Assembly: GCF_003050925.1 (NCBI RefSeq)
Contig: NZ_QAOV01000001.1
Span: 617,938 to 681,937, forward strand
Direction of reading: 5' to 3'
Length of the DNA stretch: 64,000 nt
DNA from: Pseudomonas sp. GV085
GTDB taxonomy: Bacteria; Pseudomonadota; Gammaproteobacteria; Pseudomonadales; Pseudomonadaceae
Below, piece by piece: positions 54,314 to 63,555 of this stretch (its first letter is position 1; the number at the start of each line of letters is the position of its first letter). The position numbers and the translations under genes are program-made. The notes below the pieces were generated by a model. It did no database searches, was not told the DNA's origin, and worked only from the letters and a program-made list of their open reading frames with translations.

Positions 54314-55675
54314 ATGATGAAGCACTATATGGATGCGTCGGTCAGTGTCAGTCCTTTGGAGCTGGACAGTGATATTCGGGAGTTGGGAGCCTTGGAGCGG
54401 GCATTAAGTTCTGCAGATGTTTTTCAACCTGTTCCGCGTTATGTCAAAACACTTCGACAACTTAGAAAAGCGTTGCAAGCAATTAGTTGTCATCGCGACG
54501 AAATCAAGTTCGGGGTCACTTTTGGAGAACGGTTGAAAGAACTGGGTGACGACTTCGGTTTATCCCCGGAGCACTTTTCGGTCAATACCAGTGGCTCACC
54601 GCTGATTGTCAAGGAGCAGGTCGGAGAACACCTGATTTCGCCCACTCATTTTGAAAACGGTGCGTATTTCAGCCACCCCCATGCCGATCATCAACTCGAT
54701 CACTCGGCGCAGGAGCTGCCTTCGATCAAGATTGGACAGTATGTGCGTTTTGGTCGTAACGCTGCGGTCAATGCCGGCGGCGATGTCGATATAGGCGATG
54801 GTGTCTGGCTATCGCCGGGAAGCCAGTTACTGCGTCAGGACCATGACCCGTATGGCCGGCTCTCCATCGGCTCGCGGACTGTCGCGATGACGCGCCTGCC
54901 ACCGGTGCGACTGTGCGATTACGCGTGGGTCGGGCGTGAAGCGATTGTGGGCTGGAACGCCGATTACCTGGGCAAGGCGAGCATTGTCGGAATCCGTTCC
55001 TTCCTCAATACTTGGGTCGGCGACTATTCCATCGTTGGCGATCAGGGAAAGGTCCTGCAATACCTGCCGTTCAAGGCTCACCTCATGGAAACCTACCAGC
55101 CGTCGATCGAGCAGACGCTGCAAGTCAGCGATTGGGCCGCGATCAATTCGGACTGGTTGATGATCTACCGTGACAGCCCGAAGCGCGAGACGCCGACATT
55201 GCCGGCGCCACTGGCGAAGTATCTCGACACGCCGGGCAAAAAGTCCGTATTGCTGATTGCCCCATCCGATAACGTTCAGCTTCAAGCGTTCGGCCAGCAC
55301 AGCCTGGATGTCATTTCCAGTTCCCGGCAGCCGTTTGCCCATCACTTGCAGTGGGCTCAGGACTACGGCCATAAGCAGCTCAGGTTGCGCGCCGATCTGG
55401 ATTTTTCGAGGTTGCCATTCACCTCGGCCGGCGACTTTCACTATCGCCGTCGATTGGGTTACTCACTGATAGTCGCCAACAGTTCGCCTGTCGAGGCCGA
55501 GCCTTGCCGAGTCTATGTCAATGAACTGGCCCGGGTGCTGGCGACGCAGGCACTGTTGTTGGTGCCCATCACTGATGTGTTGCAGGCGCAACTGTCTGTG
55601 TATCAAGACTTGTTTCATCTGCAAGGGGAAGTCGAGTTCGACGGTACCTCTTTCATGTTAATGAAGAAGATCTAA
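54314..55675 (+). CDS. Left-handed beta-helix acyltransferase fused to methyltransferase-like domain
   Basis: A 453-residue protein with three parts. Residues 1-136 are helical and unrecognised. Residues about 137-256 have the hexapeptide pattern of left-handed beta-helix acyltransferases (IKIGQYVRFGRNAAVNAGG; VDIGDGVWLSPGSQLL), with a histidine in RQDHDPYGRL that could be catalytic. Residues about 308-453 resemble a degenerate class I methyltransferase (SVLLIAPSDNV; YSLIVANSSP; VYVNELARVLATQALLLVPI) lacking a clear GxGxG loop. The ribosome site is weak. It heads a three-gene run with an EamA exporter and a FAH-like gene. The substrate is unknown. Confidence 0.65.
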   Translation: MMKHYMDASVSVSPLELDSDIRELGALERALSSADVFQPVPRYVKTLRQLRKALQAISCHRDEIKFGVTFGERLKELGDDFGLSPEHFSVNTSGSPLIVKEQVGEHLISPTHFENGAYFSHPHADHQLDHSAQELPSIKIGQYVRFGRNAAVNAGGDVDIGDGVWLSPGSQLLRQDHDPYGRLSIGSRTVAMTRLPPVRLCDYAWVGREAIVGWNADYLGKASIVGIRSFLNTWVGDYSIVGDQGKVLQYLPFKAHLMETYQPSIEQTLQVSDWAAINSDWLMIYRDSPKRETPTLPAPLAKYLDTPGKKSVLLIAPSDNVQLQAFGQHSLDVISSSRQPFAHHLQWAQDYGHKQLRLRADLDFSRLPFTSAGDFHYRRRLGYSLIVANSSPVEAEPCRVYVNELARVLATQALLLVPITDVLQAQLSVYQDLFHLQGEVEFDGTSFMLMKKI

Positions 55676-55686
55676 CGGAGGCGTCA

Positions 55687-56604
55687 ATGCCGTACTTATT
55701 ACTGTCACTCGCTGCCGTGTTCTGGGGCGGTAACTATGTCGTCGGAAAATTGATGGTGGTGGATGTTGATCCGGTGATGCTGTCGCAACTTCGATGGCTG
55801 ATTACCAGCGCTTTATTACTGCTGATTAACTATAAAGCCGTCATCGCCAGTTTGCCGGCCGCGCGTAAGTCATGGTTGACCCTGGTTATGCTGGCGGTCT
55901 GTGGCCAAGTTATATTTCCGCTGACCTTATATATCGGTTTGCAATACACCAGTTCGTTGAATGCGGCGATTTACCTGTCGGCCACGCCGTGTCTGGTACT
56001 GGCCCTCAACCGTTTTGTTTTCGGTGATTTCATCTCCAGGTCGAACATGCTTGGGGTGGTCATCAGTACGGTGGGTGTGTTCTGGCTGGTGACGATGGGG
56101 CATCTGTCCGATTTGAGCTTCCTGGAAGGCTTCAACAAAGGCGATTTCTGGACCATGGCCTCGGCTGCCAGTTGGGCTGTCTATTGCTCCTTTTTGCGAA
56201 CAAAGCCAAAAACCATCGCCGGCAATGCGTTCGTGACGTATTGCGCGGTGGTGGGGGCGCTGTGTCTGATTCCGTTCAGCCTGGGTATTTGGGCGTTGCA
56301 CCCTGATCTGACGTTCAACCTGGGGCAGGGCGCTGCACCGTGGCTGGGCCTGGCGTATCTGGTGATCTTCCCGTCCTGGCTGTCGTACTTGTTCTGGAGC
56401 AAAGGGATCGGTGAAATCGGTGCCACCCGCGGTGAAATCTTCACTCACTTGGTGCCACTGTCCGGTGGGCTATTCAGTATTATGTTCCTCGACGTGCAAC
56501 TGCACGCCTATCACCTGGTCAGTCTGGTGCTGATCGTATTTGGGGTGATCCTCTGTTCCATTAAAAGGCGGGCACCGGTGGTACTGCGCACGGAGGCGGC
56601 TTGA
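55687..56604 (+). CDS. EamA/DMT-family transporter
   Basis: A 305-residue membrane protein with ten predicted helices in two EamA halves. It opens LLLSLAAVFWGGNYVVGKL, continues LSATPCLVLALNRFVFGD at the end of half one, and half two has AAPWLGLAYLVIFPSWLSYL. DMT members export amino acids, nucleosides and other metabolites. GGAGG precedes the ATG by 7 bases. It sits 11 bases after the acyltransferase gene, so it may export that pathway's product. Confidence 0.88.
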   Translation: MPYLLLSLAAVFWGGNYVVGKLMVVDVDPVMLSQLRWLITSALLLLINYKAVIASLPAARKSWLTLVMLAVCGQVIFPLTLYIGLQYTSSLNAAIYLSATPCLVLALNRFVFGDFISRSNMLGVVISTVGVFWLVTMGHLSDLSFLEGFNKGDFWTMASAASWAVYCSFLRTKPKTIAGNAFVTYCAVVGALCLIPFSLGIWALHPDLTFNLGQGAAPWLGLAYLVIFPSWLSYLFWSKGIGEIGATRGEIFTHLVPLSGGLFSIMFLDVQLHAYHLVSLVLIVFGVILCSIKRRAPVVLRTEAA

Positions 56605-57500
56605 TGGACAGAATCATCGATTCGGTCGACCGACACGGTGTGCGGTGGGTGGGGATTGTGCAGGGCAAGGGGGCAACAGCTTTGGTCTGGCATGTCGAAG
56701 ATGCCGAAAGTTCTCAGGCGTTGGCTGTGCGATACGTGCGTAGCAAGCAATCCTGGGAGCACTTCAAAAGCAATTTGGCCTTGGTAGCGGTGCCGCTTGA
56801 AGCGCTTTCATTGATGACCTTTAAGGTGCCGCTGCGGCCCGTACGGGATGCCGGGTGCATGGTGAGCGGTTTTGGTTACACGCATCGCTCGGTCAATGGT
56901 CTGCCCATGCCTCAGCGGTCCTCGCCGGACTGGTACTACAAAGGCAATGGCAAAGGGTTGGTGGCCGCTTCCCGGGCGATCAAATCACCGTGTCATGCCA
57001 GTGGCTCGGGAATCGAGATCGAGTACGCCTGTGTGTACCTCATCGACGACTGCCGAACCCCCCGCTATATCGGTTACACCTTGGCAGTGGATTTTTCTGA
57101 CCCGGTGCTGCGTCACACTCAACCCGGGCTGGCCGGTCTCTCCAAGTTGCGCAATACCGCGTTGTGCCACGAGCTGGTGATCGCAGAACCACCGCGCTAC
57201 TCAGTGGTGAGGAGTTCGATTGTTCGGCGTGGTGAAACCGTGTGGGACAAACAGTCGCTATTGGGGCTGGATCAGTTGATGTTTGCCAAACGTGAACTCG
57301 AAGCCCTGTTGTTCCAGCATGAAGAGCTTTGCGAGCCCGGTACGGTTCACTATGTTTTGCTCGGTGCCTCATTAAGCACCGACAAGGATGCCTTCGAGTT
57401 GCAGCACGATGATGTCATTCGGGCGAGCAGCCAGGAGGATGGACTGCAACTGTCCAACCTCTTCGAGGACGAGGTGGTGCGGCAATCGTGTAACTGCTGA
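56604..57500 (+). CDS. Fumarylacetoacetate-hydrolase-like protein (AraD1-like)
   Basis: A 298-residue protein. The central block SPDWYYKGNGKGLVAASRAI, then IEIEYACVYLID and YTLAVDFSDPVL, has the FAH-superfamily layout. The Glu-x-Glu and later Asp are candidate metal ligands. The Asp-Trp-Tyr-Tyr-Lys-Gly start is like that of AraD1 proteins (sugar-acid dehydratases), recalled without a search. The N-terminal 90 residues are not recognised. GGAGG precedes the ATG, which overlaps the exporter stop. Reaction: hydration, dehydration or C-C cleavage of an oxo acid; not determinable. Confidence 0.6.
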   Translation: MDRIIDSVDRHGVRWVGIVQGKGATALVWHVEDAESSQALAVRYVRSKQSWEHFKSNLALVAVPLEALSLMTFKVPLRPVRDAGCMVSGFGYTHRSVNGLPMPQRSSPDWYYKGNGKGLVAASRAIKSPCHASGSGIEIEYACVYLIDDCRTPRYIGYTLAVDFSDPVLRHTQPGLAGLSKLRNTALCHELVIAEPPRYSVVRSSIVRRGETVWDKQSLLGLDQLMFAKRELEALLFQHEELCEPGTVHYVLLGASLSTDKDAFELQHDDVIRASSQEDGLQLSNLFEDEVVRQSCNC

Positions 57501-57515
57501 CGGGGACCCGGCCCG

Positions 57516-58403
57516 TTACCCTTCCGTCAGCGGTAAGCAGGCCGGTTTTTCGAAGTCCAGCACCCATTGCGCCAGCGCTCTGGGGGCTGGTTTGCCAGGG
57601 TGATCGAAAAACACGAATTCGGTGGTCAGTGAGGCATATGAACCACTCAGGAAATACGTTTGCACCTGTTCACTGCGGCAGCACGAATCGACTAGTGACA
57701 ACGGCACCAGGGCAACACCCACGCCGTTGATCACATTAGAAAACAACAGCGGATAAGAGCCACACTCGATGATTTTTTCCGGGGTGATATTGCCCATCAT
57801 GAATAGTTCGTCGAGATTGCGTTGCGAAGCGCTGCGCCGGCTGTTGACCAGGAACACTTGGCCACTGAACGCTTTCAGGTCCTGGATGGCGGGGTGTGCT
57901 GCGCTGTAGATCAAGGCCAGTGGATCGTTGAACAGCGTTACCCGGCGATAGTGCGAAGGTGCAAAGCCTGCGCCGACAATCACTGCGTCGAGCTTGCCGG
58001 CCTCAAGATCCTTGAGCAGCGACTGTGTATTACCAATGCTGACATCCACTGCCAGCCCGTCGGGATTGGCAACGATGCTTTGCAACAGGTTCTGGCGAGT
58101 AATAGTGAGGTTTTCGATGACACCCAAACGCACCCGTGATTCGGTTTTTGTCTGGCTCAGGCTGGCTTGAGCGCGAGCAACCAGTTCGAGGATTTGTGAG
58201 GCGTAGGCATAGAGCTCCTTGCCTGGCGCCGTCATCGTGATACCGCGACCGGAGCGTTCGAACAGCTTGGTATCGAGCCGTGATTCGAGTGTCTTGATGC
58301 GGAAGGAAATACTGGATTGAGCGCGGTTTAACCTGATCGCTGCTTGTGTGACGCTGCCGTAGTCAACAATCGCTTTGAAAGCGTCCAGTTCAGCAATTTC
58401 CAT
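57516..58403 (-). CDS. LysR-family transcriptional regulator
   Basis: A 295-residue LysR protein. It has an N-terminal winged helix with AFKAIVDYGSVTQAAIRLNR and AQSSISFRIKTLESRLDTKL, and a periplasmic-binding-type effector domain (VRLGVIENLTIT; DAVIVGAGFAPSHYRRV). The ATG at 58403 gives the conserved MEIAELDAFKAI start. It is convergent with the FAH-like gene (15-base gap) rather than divergent from a target, so its targets are uncertain. The acyltransferase cluster is the nearest candidate. Confidence 0.87.
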   Translation of the reverse strand: MEIAELDAFKAIVDYGSVTQAAIRLNRAQSSISFRIKTLESRLDTKLFERSGRGITMTAPGKELYAYASQILELVARAQASLSQTKTESRVRLGVIENLTITRQNLLQSIVANPDGLAVDVSIGNTQSLLKDLEAGKLDAVIVGAGFAPSHYRRVTLFNDPLALIYSAAHPAIQDLKAFSGQVFLVNSRRSASQRNLDELFMMGNITPEKIIECGSYPLLFSNVINGVGVALVPLSLVDSCCRSEQVQTYFLSGSYASLTTEFVFFDHPGKPAPRALAQWVLDFEKPACLPLTEG

Positions 58404-58710
58404 AGTCACGCACTCTTTGCTCCATAACGGGCCGAAGGCTTTCAGGCCGTGGCAGGACCTACTTCGAGCCCTGCACCGCTCTATTCTGCACGTTGCACAG
58501 CTCTTTCGTAATACTTGCTTACAAATATTTAAGCGGGTGTTTAGCGAGGAACGCAATCGCCTCGGCAATAAACCGTTGCCAAGTAGCGACAGGCTTCAGT
58601 TTCTATTGTCAAGTCCTGAAGCAGGTGTAAACCTTATTCAGGACGGGACATATAAGCAAAAAAAGCCCCGCCTGGGATCACCAGGCGGGGCTTTTCAGTG
58701 GCCGATGGAA
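58404..58710. other. Spacer between the LysR gene and rne
   Basis: No gene seen. The part at 58404-58650 should carry the LysR promoter on the minus strand; the rest holds the rne terminator. Confidence 0.5.
58654..58695 (-). terminator. Terminator of rne
   Basis: A perfect 15-base stem, AAAAGCCCCGCCTGG (58661-58675) and CCAGGCGGGGCTTTT (58681-58695), followed on the minus strand by a run of T to about 58658. Confidence 0.92.
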
Positions 58711-61700
58711 TCAGACGAGAGGTTTAGGCTCGTGTTCTTTTTCCTCGGCTTGCTCGTGTTGCTCTACCGCTTCCTGAACGGAGCGCGGCGCTTCGTGGAT
58801 CACCGACTCAACCGGCTCGGCAGCCACTTCAGCGGCCGGGGCAGGCGCTGCCTCAACCACTTCAGCTGCAACCGGAGCCGCAGCGGCAGCCAGTTCAGCT
58901 TCCTTCTGCAGACGCTCGGCTTCACGCTTGCGACGACGCACTTCACGCGGGTCGTTAGGAGCACGGCCACTTGGCGTCAGGGCGCTGGCAGGAGCAGCTT
59001 CGACTACCGGAGCTGGTGCTTCGGCAACGACTGGCGCTTCAACGACTGGCGCTGGAGCCGGTTCTGCAGCGGCAACCACCAGCTCGGAAACCATGGCTTC
59101 AGGCACTTGGGTCTCGGCAGCGGGCGCTGGTGTTTCAGCGACGGCTGGCTCGGCCACCCAGTTGAACGCCGTTTGCTCTTCACGCACTTCGCGAACGGTT
59201 TCAGTCACAGTCTCAACAACCGCTTCTGCAGCCACGGCAGGTGCTTCTACCACTGGCGCTGGCTCGGCAGCCGCTTCAACGGCAGGCTGTGCCTCAGGCG
59301 CTGGTGCTACTTCGATTTCCGGTGACGCAGTGAATTCGACCGGGGTGGTCGCTTCAACGACTGGTGCTTCAACCGGAGCTTCCAGGGTCGAGGCAGTGGC
59401 GCGTTCGGCTTGCACATTGGCTTCAGCTTCGGCTGGAGCGCTGATCACGCTGCTGGCGACGGCTGCGGTAACAGCCAGGCCGGCGGCCAGATCGGCAACG
59501 CTTGGTGCTTCGGCGTTTTCGCCGGACTCGGACTCTTCCGAACCTTCGATCACGTTGCCGTTGGCGTCACGCTGACGCTCGCGACGGTTGCTGCGACGAC
59601 GCTGGCCACGGGAGCGGCGACGTGGGCGATCGCCCTCGGCGCTTTCCAGACCGTCTTCCTGCAGTTGCTCTTCGTTGGTGGTCAGTTCTTCTTCGGCTTC
59701 AGCTGCGGCAGCTTGTTCGGCACGCGGCTGACGCTCTTCACGCGGAGGGCGTGGCGCGCGTTCTTCACGTGGCTGGCGAGCCGGACGCTCTTCAGCGGTA
59801 ACAGCGGCAGCTGGAGCAGCCGGAGCGGCATCCAGAGGCTCGCGCAGTTCACGAACGCGTTCTTCGCGCTCGCCACGTGGCTTGCGCTCTTCGCGCGGAG
59901 CGCGCGGTGCACGTTCTTCACGAGGAGCGCGTGGTGCGCGTTCTTCGCGGGCTACTGCCGGAGTTTCTTCACGGGGCTCGCGAACTTCGCGTGGCTGGCG
60001 CTCTTCACGCGGTGCACGTTCTTCACGTGGTGCACGTTCTTCGCGGGGCTTGCGATCTTCATCGCGGCGAACGTTGCGGTTGCGGCTTTGCTGGCGACCG
60101 TTGCGACGCTCTTCGTTGCGGGCCGGACGCTCGGCGGCAGGCTTTTCAACCACAACCGGCGCGACAGGCTCTTCCTTGGTGGCGAACAGGCTGACCAGCG
60201 ACTTCACCAGGCCTTTGAACAGGCTTGGCTCTGGCACGGCGACCGGCGCAGGGGCCGGTGCGGCAACTTCGGTCGGAACCGGAGCGTTGGCGCGGGCCGG
60301 CGCCGTCTTGACCGCTGCTTCCTGGCGAACCAGGGTGCGGGTCGCAGCGGCTGGCTGGACTTCTTCCACTTCGGCAGCGGCAGCGGCGATTTCGTAGCTG
60401 GACTGGTTGGTGGCCGCTTCCGGGCTGTCATCACGCAGGCGCTGCACTTCGAAGTGCGGCGTCTCGAGGTGATCGTTCGGCAGGATGACGATGCGGGCGC
60501 GGGTGCGCAGTTCGATCTTGGTGATCGAGTTGCGTTTTTCGTTGAGCAGGAACGCAGCCACCGGGATCGGCACTTGTGCACGAACTTCGGCGGTACGGTC
60601 TTTCAGGGCTTCTTCTTCGATCAGGCGCAGAATCGCCAGGGACAGCGATTCAACGTCACGGATGATGCCGGTGCCGTTGCAACGCGGGCAGACGATGCCG
60701 CTGCTTTCGCCCAGGGATGGACGCAGGCGTTGACGGGACATTTCCAGCAGGCCGAAGCGCGAGATGCGACCGACTTGCACGCGAGCGCGGTCGGCTTCCA
60801 GGCATTCGCGGACTTTCTCTTCCACGGCGCGCTGGTTCTTGGCAGGGGTCATGTCGATGAAGTCGATGACGATCAGGCCGCCGATGTCGCGCAGGCGCAA
60901 CTGACGGGCGATTTCTTCGGCCGCTTCAAGGTTGGTTTGCAGGGCGGTTTCTTCGATGTCGCTGCCTTTGGTGGCGCGCGCCGAGTTGATGTCGATGGAC
61001 ACCAGGGCTTCGGTCGGGTCGATGACGATGGAACCGCCGGAAGGCAGTTCGACGACGCGCTGGAAAGCGGTTTCGATCTGGCTTTCGATCTGGAAGCGGT
61101 TGAACAGCGGAACGCTGTCTTCGTACAGCTTGATCTTGCTGGCGTACTGCGGCATCACCTGGCGGATGAAGGTCAGGGCTTCGTCCTGGGCTTCAACGCT
61201 GTCGATCAGCACTTCGCCGATGTCCTGGCGCAGGTAGTCGCGGATCGCGCGGATGATCACGTTGCTTTCCTGGTAGATCAGGAACGGCGCGGCGCGGTCC
61301 AGCGAAGCTTCCTTGATGGCGGTCCAGAGTTGCAGCAGGTAGTCGAGGTCCCACTGCATTTCTTCGCTGCTGCGGCCCAGGCCGGCAGTGCGCACGATCA
61401 AACCCATGTCGGCCGGGGCAACCAGACCGTTCAGCGCTTCACGCAGTTCATTGCGCTCTTCGCCTTCGATGCGACGGGAAATACCGCCGGCACGCGGGTT
61501 GTTCGGCATCAGCACCAGGTAGCGACCGGCCAGGCTGATGAAGGTGGTCAGGGCGGCGCCCTTGTTGCCACGCTCTTCTTTTTCGACCTGAACGATGACT
61601 TCCTGGCCTTCGCTCAGGACGTCCTTGATGTTGACGCGACCTTCCGGGGCTTTCTTGAAGTATTCGCGGGAGATTTCTTTGAGGGGCAGGAAGCCGTGGC

Positions 61701-61890
61701 GCTCAGAGCCGAAATCGACAAAGGCAGCCTCGAGGCTTGGTTCGATGCGAGTAATCCGGCCTTTATAGATGTTGGCCTTCTTCTGCTCGCGTGCACCGGA
61801 TTCGATGTCCAGGTCGTAGAGGCGCTGGCCATCTACCAGTGCAACACGCAACTCTTCGGGTTGAGTTGCGTTAATCAGCATTCTTTTCAT
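58711..61890 (-). CDS. rne: Ribonuclease E
   Basis: A 1059-residue endoribonuclease, core of the degradosome, needed for rRNA and tRNA maturation and mRNA decay. It opens [20 protein letters not shown]. The S1 domain includes [20 protein letters not shown]. The catalytic aspartates lie in [16 protein letters not shown] and [11 protein letters not shown], and the zinc-link is CPRCNGTG. From about residue 520 the C-terminal half is disordered. It has Arg-rich repeats (units of APREER), likely an RNA-binding region, then Ala/Pro/Val-rich stretches and a terminal [20 protein letters not shown]. The ATG at 61890 is conserved; the frame upstream is leader. Confidence 0.96.
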   Translation of the reverse strand: MKRMLINATQPEELRVALVDGQRLYDLDIESGAREQKKANIYKGRITRIEPSLEAAFVDFGSERHGFLPLKEISREYFKKAPEGRVNIKDVLSEGQEVIVQVEKEERGNKGAALTTFISLAGRYLVLMPNNPRAGGISRRIEGEERNELREALNGLVAPADMGLIVRTAGLGRSSEEMQWDLDYLLQLWTAIKEASLDRAAPFLIYQESNVIIRAIRDYLRQDIGEVLIDSVEAQDEALTFIRQVMPQYASKIKLYEDSVPLFNRFQIESQIETAFQRVVELPSGGSIVIDPTEALVSIDINSARATKGSDIEETALQTNLEAAEEIARQLRLRDIGGLIVIDFIDMTPAKNQRAVEEKVRECLEADRARVQVGRISRFGLLEMSRQRLRPSLGESSGIVCPRCNGTGIIRDVESLSLAILRLIEEEALKDRTAEVRAQVPIPVAAFLLNEKRNSITKIELRTRARIVILPNDHLETPHFEVQRLRDDSPEAATNQSSYEIAAAAAEVEEVQPAAATRTLVRQEAAVKTAPARANAPVPTEVAAPAPAPVAVPEPSLFKGLVKSLVSLFATKEEPVAPVVVEKPAAERPARNEERRNGRQQSRNRNVRRDEDRKPREERAPREERAPREERQPREVREPREETPAVAREERAPRAPREERAPRAPREERKPRGEREERVRELREPLDAAPAAPAAAVTAEERPARQPREERAPRPPREERQPRAEQAAAAEAEEELTTNEEQLQEDGLESAEGDRPRRRSRGQRRRSNRRERQRDANGNVIEGSEESESGENAEAPSVADLAAGLAVTAAVASSVISAPAEAEANVQAERATASTLEAPVEAPVVEATTPVEFTASPEIEVAPAPEAQPAVEAAAEPAPVVEAPAVAAEAVVETVTETVREVREEQTAFNWVAEPAVAETPAPAAETQVPEAMVSELVVAAAEPAPAPVVEAPVVAEAPAPVVEAAPASALTPSGRAPNDPREVRRRKREAERLQKEAELAAAAAPVAAEVVEAAPAPAAEVAAEPVESVIHEAPRSVQEAVEQHEQAEEKEHEPKPLV

Positions 61891-62592
61891 GTAGTACCGT
61901 CGGTTTCCGGGCTGCCGGAAACGGCGTTCGGCACACACGACTTCTCACGGTCGGTGTCAGGTGCGTCGGGAGTGGTTGGCCATTTCCCGTGTCCAGCGAA
62001 GTCCGGCCAATGTGGGCCTTCATCGCGACGTACGCGTCCTGCTTGCTGTGGCTACTTAAGCACTCAGTCAGGAGGAGGAATCAACCAGCGGCTGTGGACG
62101 AGATGAAGCGTCTTGAGAAAGCCTGTTGCTACACAGTCCGGCGGTTGTGCATCTCCACCCTACACGTATCCCTGATAATTCGGGTGCTGCCGCGCGCAGA
62201 ATCCGCAGCGGGTTGGCATTTACCGTGAGCTCCGAAAGGGGAGGTCACGCATCATGGCTAATTTAGGCGTTGTTTCCGATGCCTTCGCTCGGGGGTCATT
62301 CGCAGCTGACTGCACTTTGTGAACTGGCCGTGAATATGGCTCGCAAAACGAGTGAGAACTCTGCTTTGTGGCGTGATTCAGGCCTCATGTCACCTGCGCT
62401 CGTTACACCTGCAAACTCCACCGTTACGTAGCGAAAGCCCCGTAGGACGGCCTCGCATCCTGGTGAATTGCGTTGGTCAGGGCCGGTTTTTGACCGTTGG
62501 TCCGCTGTCCAGGCCGCTTTTGGCGACGTTCGCGACTATAGCAGCAATGATTAAGTGCTTCAATTCCATAAAAAATTGTTATCATCCGCGGC
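61891..62592. other. rne leader and divergent rne/rluC promoter region
   Basis: No gene seen in 702 bases. It carries the rne promoter at 62535-62563, and hence a leader of about 640 bases. In E. coli the 361-base rne leader mediates autoregulation by RNase E; a similar role is inferred here. Confidence 0.6.
62535..62563 (-). promoter_or_regulatory. Sigma-70 promoter of rne
   Basis: On the minus strand, TTGAAG (62563-62558), a 17-base spacer and TATAGT (62540-62535). The predicted start is near 62527, about 640 bases before the rne ATG. Confidence 0.7.
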
Positions 62593-62593
62593 A
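62580..62593 (+). promoter_or_regulatory. Probable -10 box of rluC just before its start codon
   Basis: TATCAT at 62580-62585 is followed by 7 bases and then the ATG at 62593. There is no ribosome-binding sequence between them. The mRNA would start at or next to the ATG. The -35 region (CTTCAA) overlaps the rne -35 box in the opposite direction. Confidence 0.4.
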
Positions 62594-63555
62594 TGACGAC
62601 GACTACCCTCCCGACTCCAAGCGTACAACTGCTTGAGGTCTCGCCGGAATATGCCGGCCAACGTATTGATAATTTCCTTCTCGCCCGACTCAAAGGCGTG
62701 CCCAAGACCTTGATTTACCGCATTTTGCGCAAAGGCGAAGTGCGGGTGAACAAAGGTCGGATCAAGCCCGAGTACAAGCTGCAGGCGGGCGACATCGTGC
62801 GCGTGCCGCCGGTTCGAGTGCCCGAGCGCGACGAGCCGGTGCCACTGGCGCAGGGGTTGCTGCAGCGACTCGAAGCCTCGATTGTCTTCGAAGACAAGGC
62901 CCTGATCGTGATCAACAAGCCTGCGGGCATTGCTGTGCACGGCGGTAGCGGCCTGACTTTCGGGGTGATCGAAGCCTTTCGTCAGTTGCGCCCCGATTGC
63001 AAGGAGCTCGAGCTGGTTCACCGTCTCGACCGTGATACCTCCGGCCTGTTGATGATCGCCAAGAAGCGCAGCATGTTGCGCCACTTGCACACTGCGTTGC
63101 GCGGTGATGGCGTCGACAAGCGCTACATGGCGCTGGTCCGCGGTAACTGGGCGAGCTCGATCAAGCAAGTCCGTGCGTCGCTGGGCAAGAGCAATCTGCG
63201 CTCCGGCGAGCGCATGGTTGAGGTCGACGAGGAGGAGGGGAAGGAGTCCGTGACCGTGTTCAAGGTCCTGCGCCGCTTCGGCGACTTTGCCACCATGATC
63301 GAGGCCAAACCGATTACCGGCCGGACTCACCAGATCCGTGTCCACACCCTGCACGCCGGGCATTGCATCGCTGGCGACACCAAGTATGGCGACGAAGGTT
63401 TCAGCAAGGAAATCCGCGATCTGGGCGGCAAGCGTCTGTTCCTGCACGCCTACATGCTGACCGTGCCACTTCCCGATGGCGGTGAGCTGAAGCTGCAAGC
63501 GCCGGTCGACGAGATGTGGGCCAAAACCGTGGAGCGATTGAGTGCGCCCATCTGA
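62593..63555 (+). CDS. rluC: 23S rRNA pseudouridine synthase C
   Basis: A 320-residue enzyme that makes pseudouridines at three sites of 23S rRNA helix 39 region in E. coli. An S4 RNA-binding domain comes first ([20 protein letters not shown]). The RluA-type catalytic domain follows: [20 protein letters not shown] with the catalytic Asp, and [20 protein letters not shown]. The length matches RluC (319 aa in E. coli). It lacks a ribosome site. Divergent from rne, as in other gammaproteobacteria. Confidence 0.95.
   Translation: MTTTTLPTPSVQLLEVSPEYAGQRIDNFLLARLKGVPKTLIYRILRKGEVRVNKGRIKPEYKLQAGDIVRVPPVRVPERDEPVPLAQGLLQRLEASIVFEDKALIVINKPAGIAVHGGSGLTFGVIEAFRQLRPDCKELELVHRLDRDTSGLLMIAKKRSMLRHLHTALRGDGVDKRYMALVRGNWASSIKQVRASLGKSNLRSGERMVEVDEEEGKESVTVFKVLRRFGDFATMIEAKPITGRTHQIRVHTLHAGHCIAGDTKYGDEGFSKEIRDLGGKRLFLHAYMLTVPLPDGGELKLQAPVDEMWAKTVERLSAPI

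Noticed and set aside
59690..60130. Possible CRISPR-like or satellite repeat
   Set aside because: The repeats are codon-phased Arg-Glu units inside rne, not spaced direct repeats.
59410..62106. An 898-codon open frame on the plus strand across rne
   Set aside because: It is the antisense of rne. The composition (Phe/Ala/Gly-rich runs) mirrors the Arg/Glu-rich tail of RNase E, and it lacks a ribosome site and any recognisable domain.
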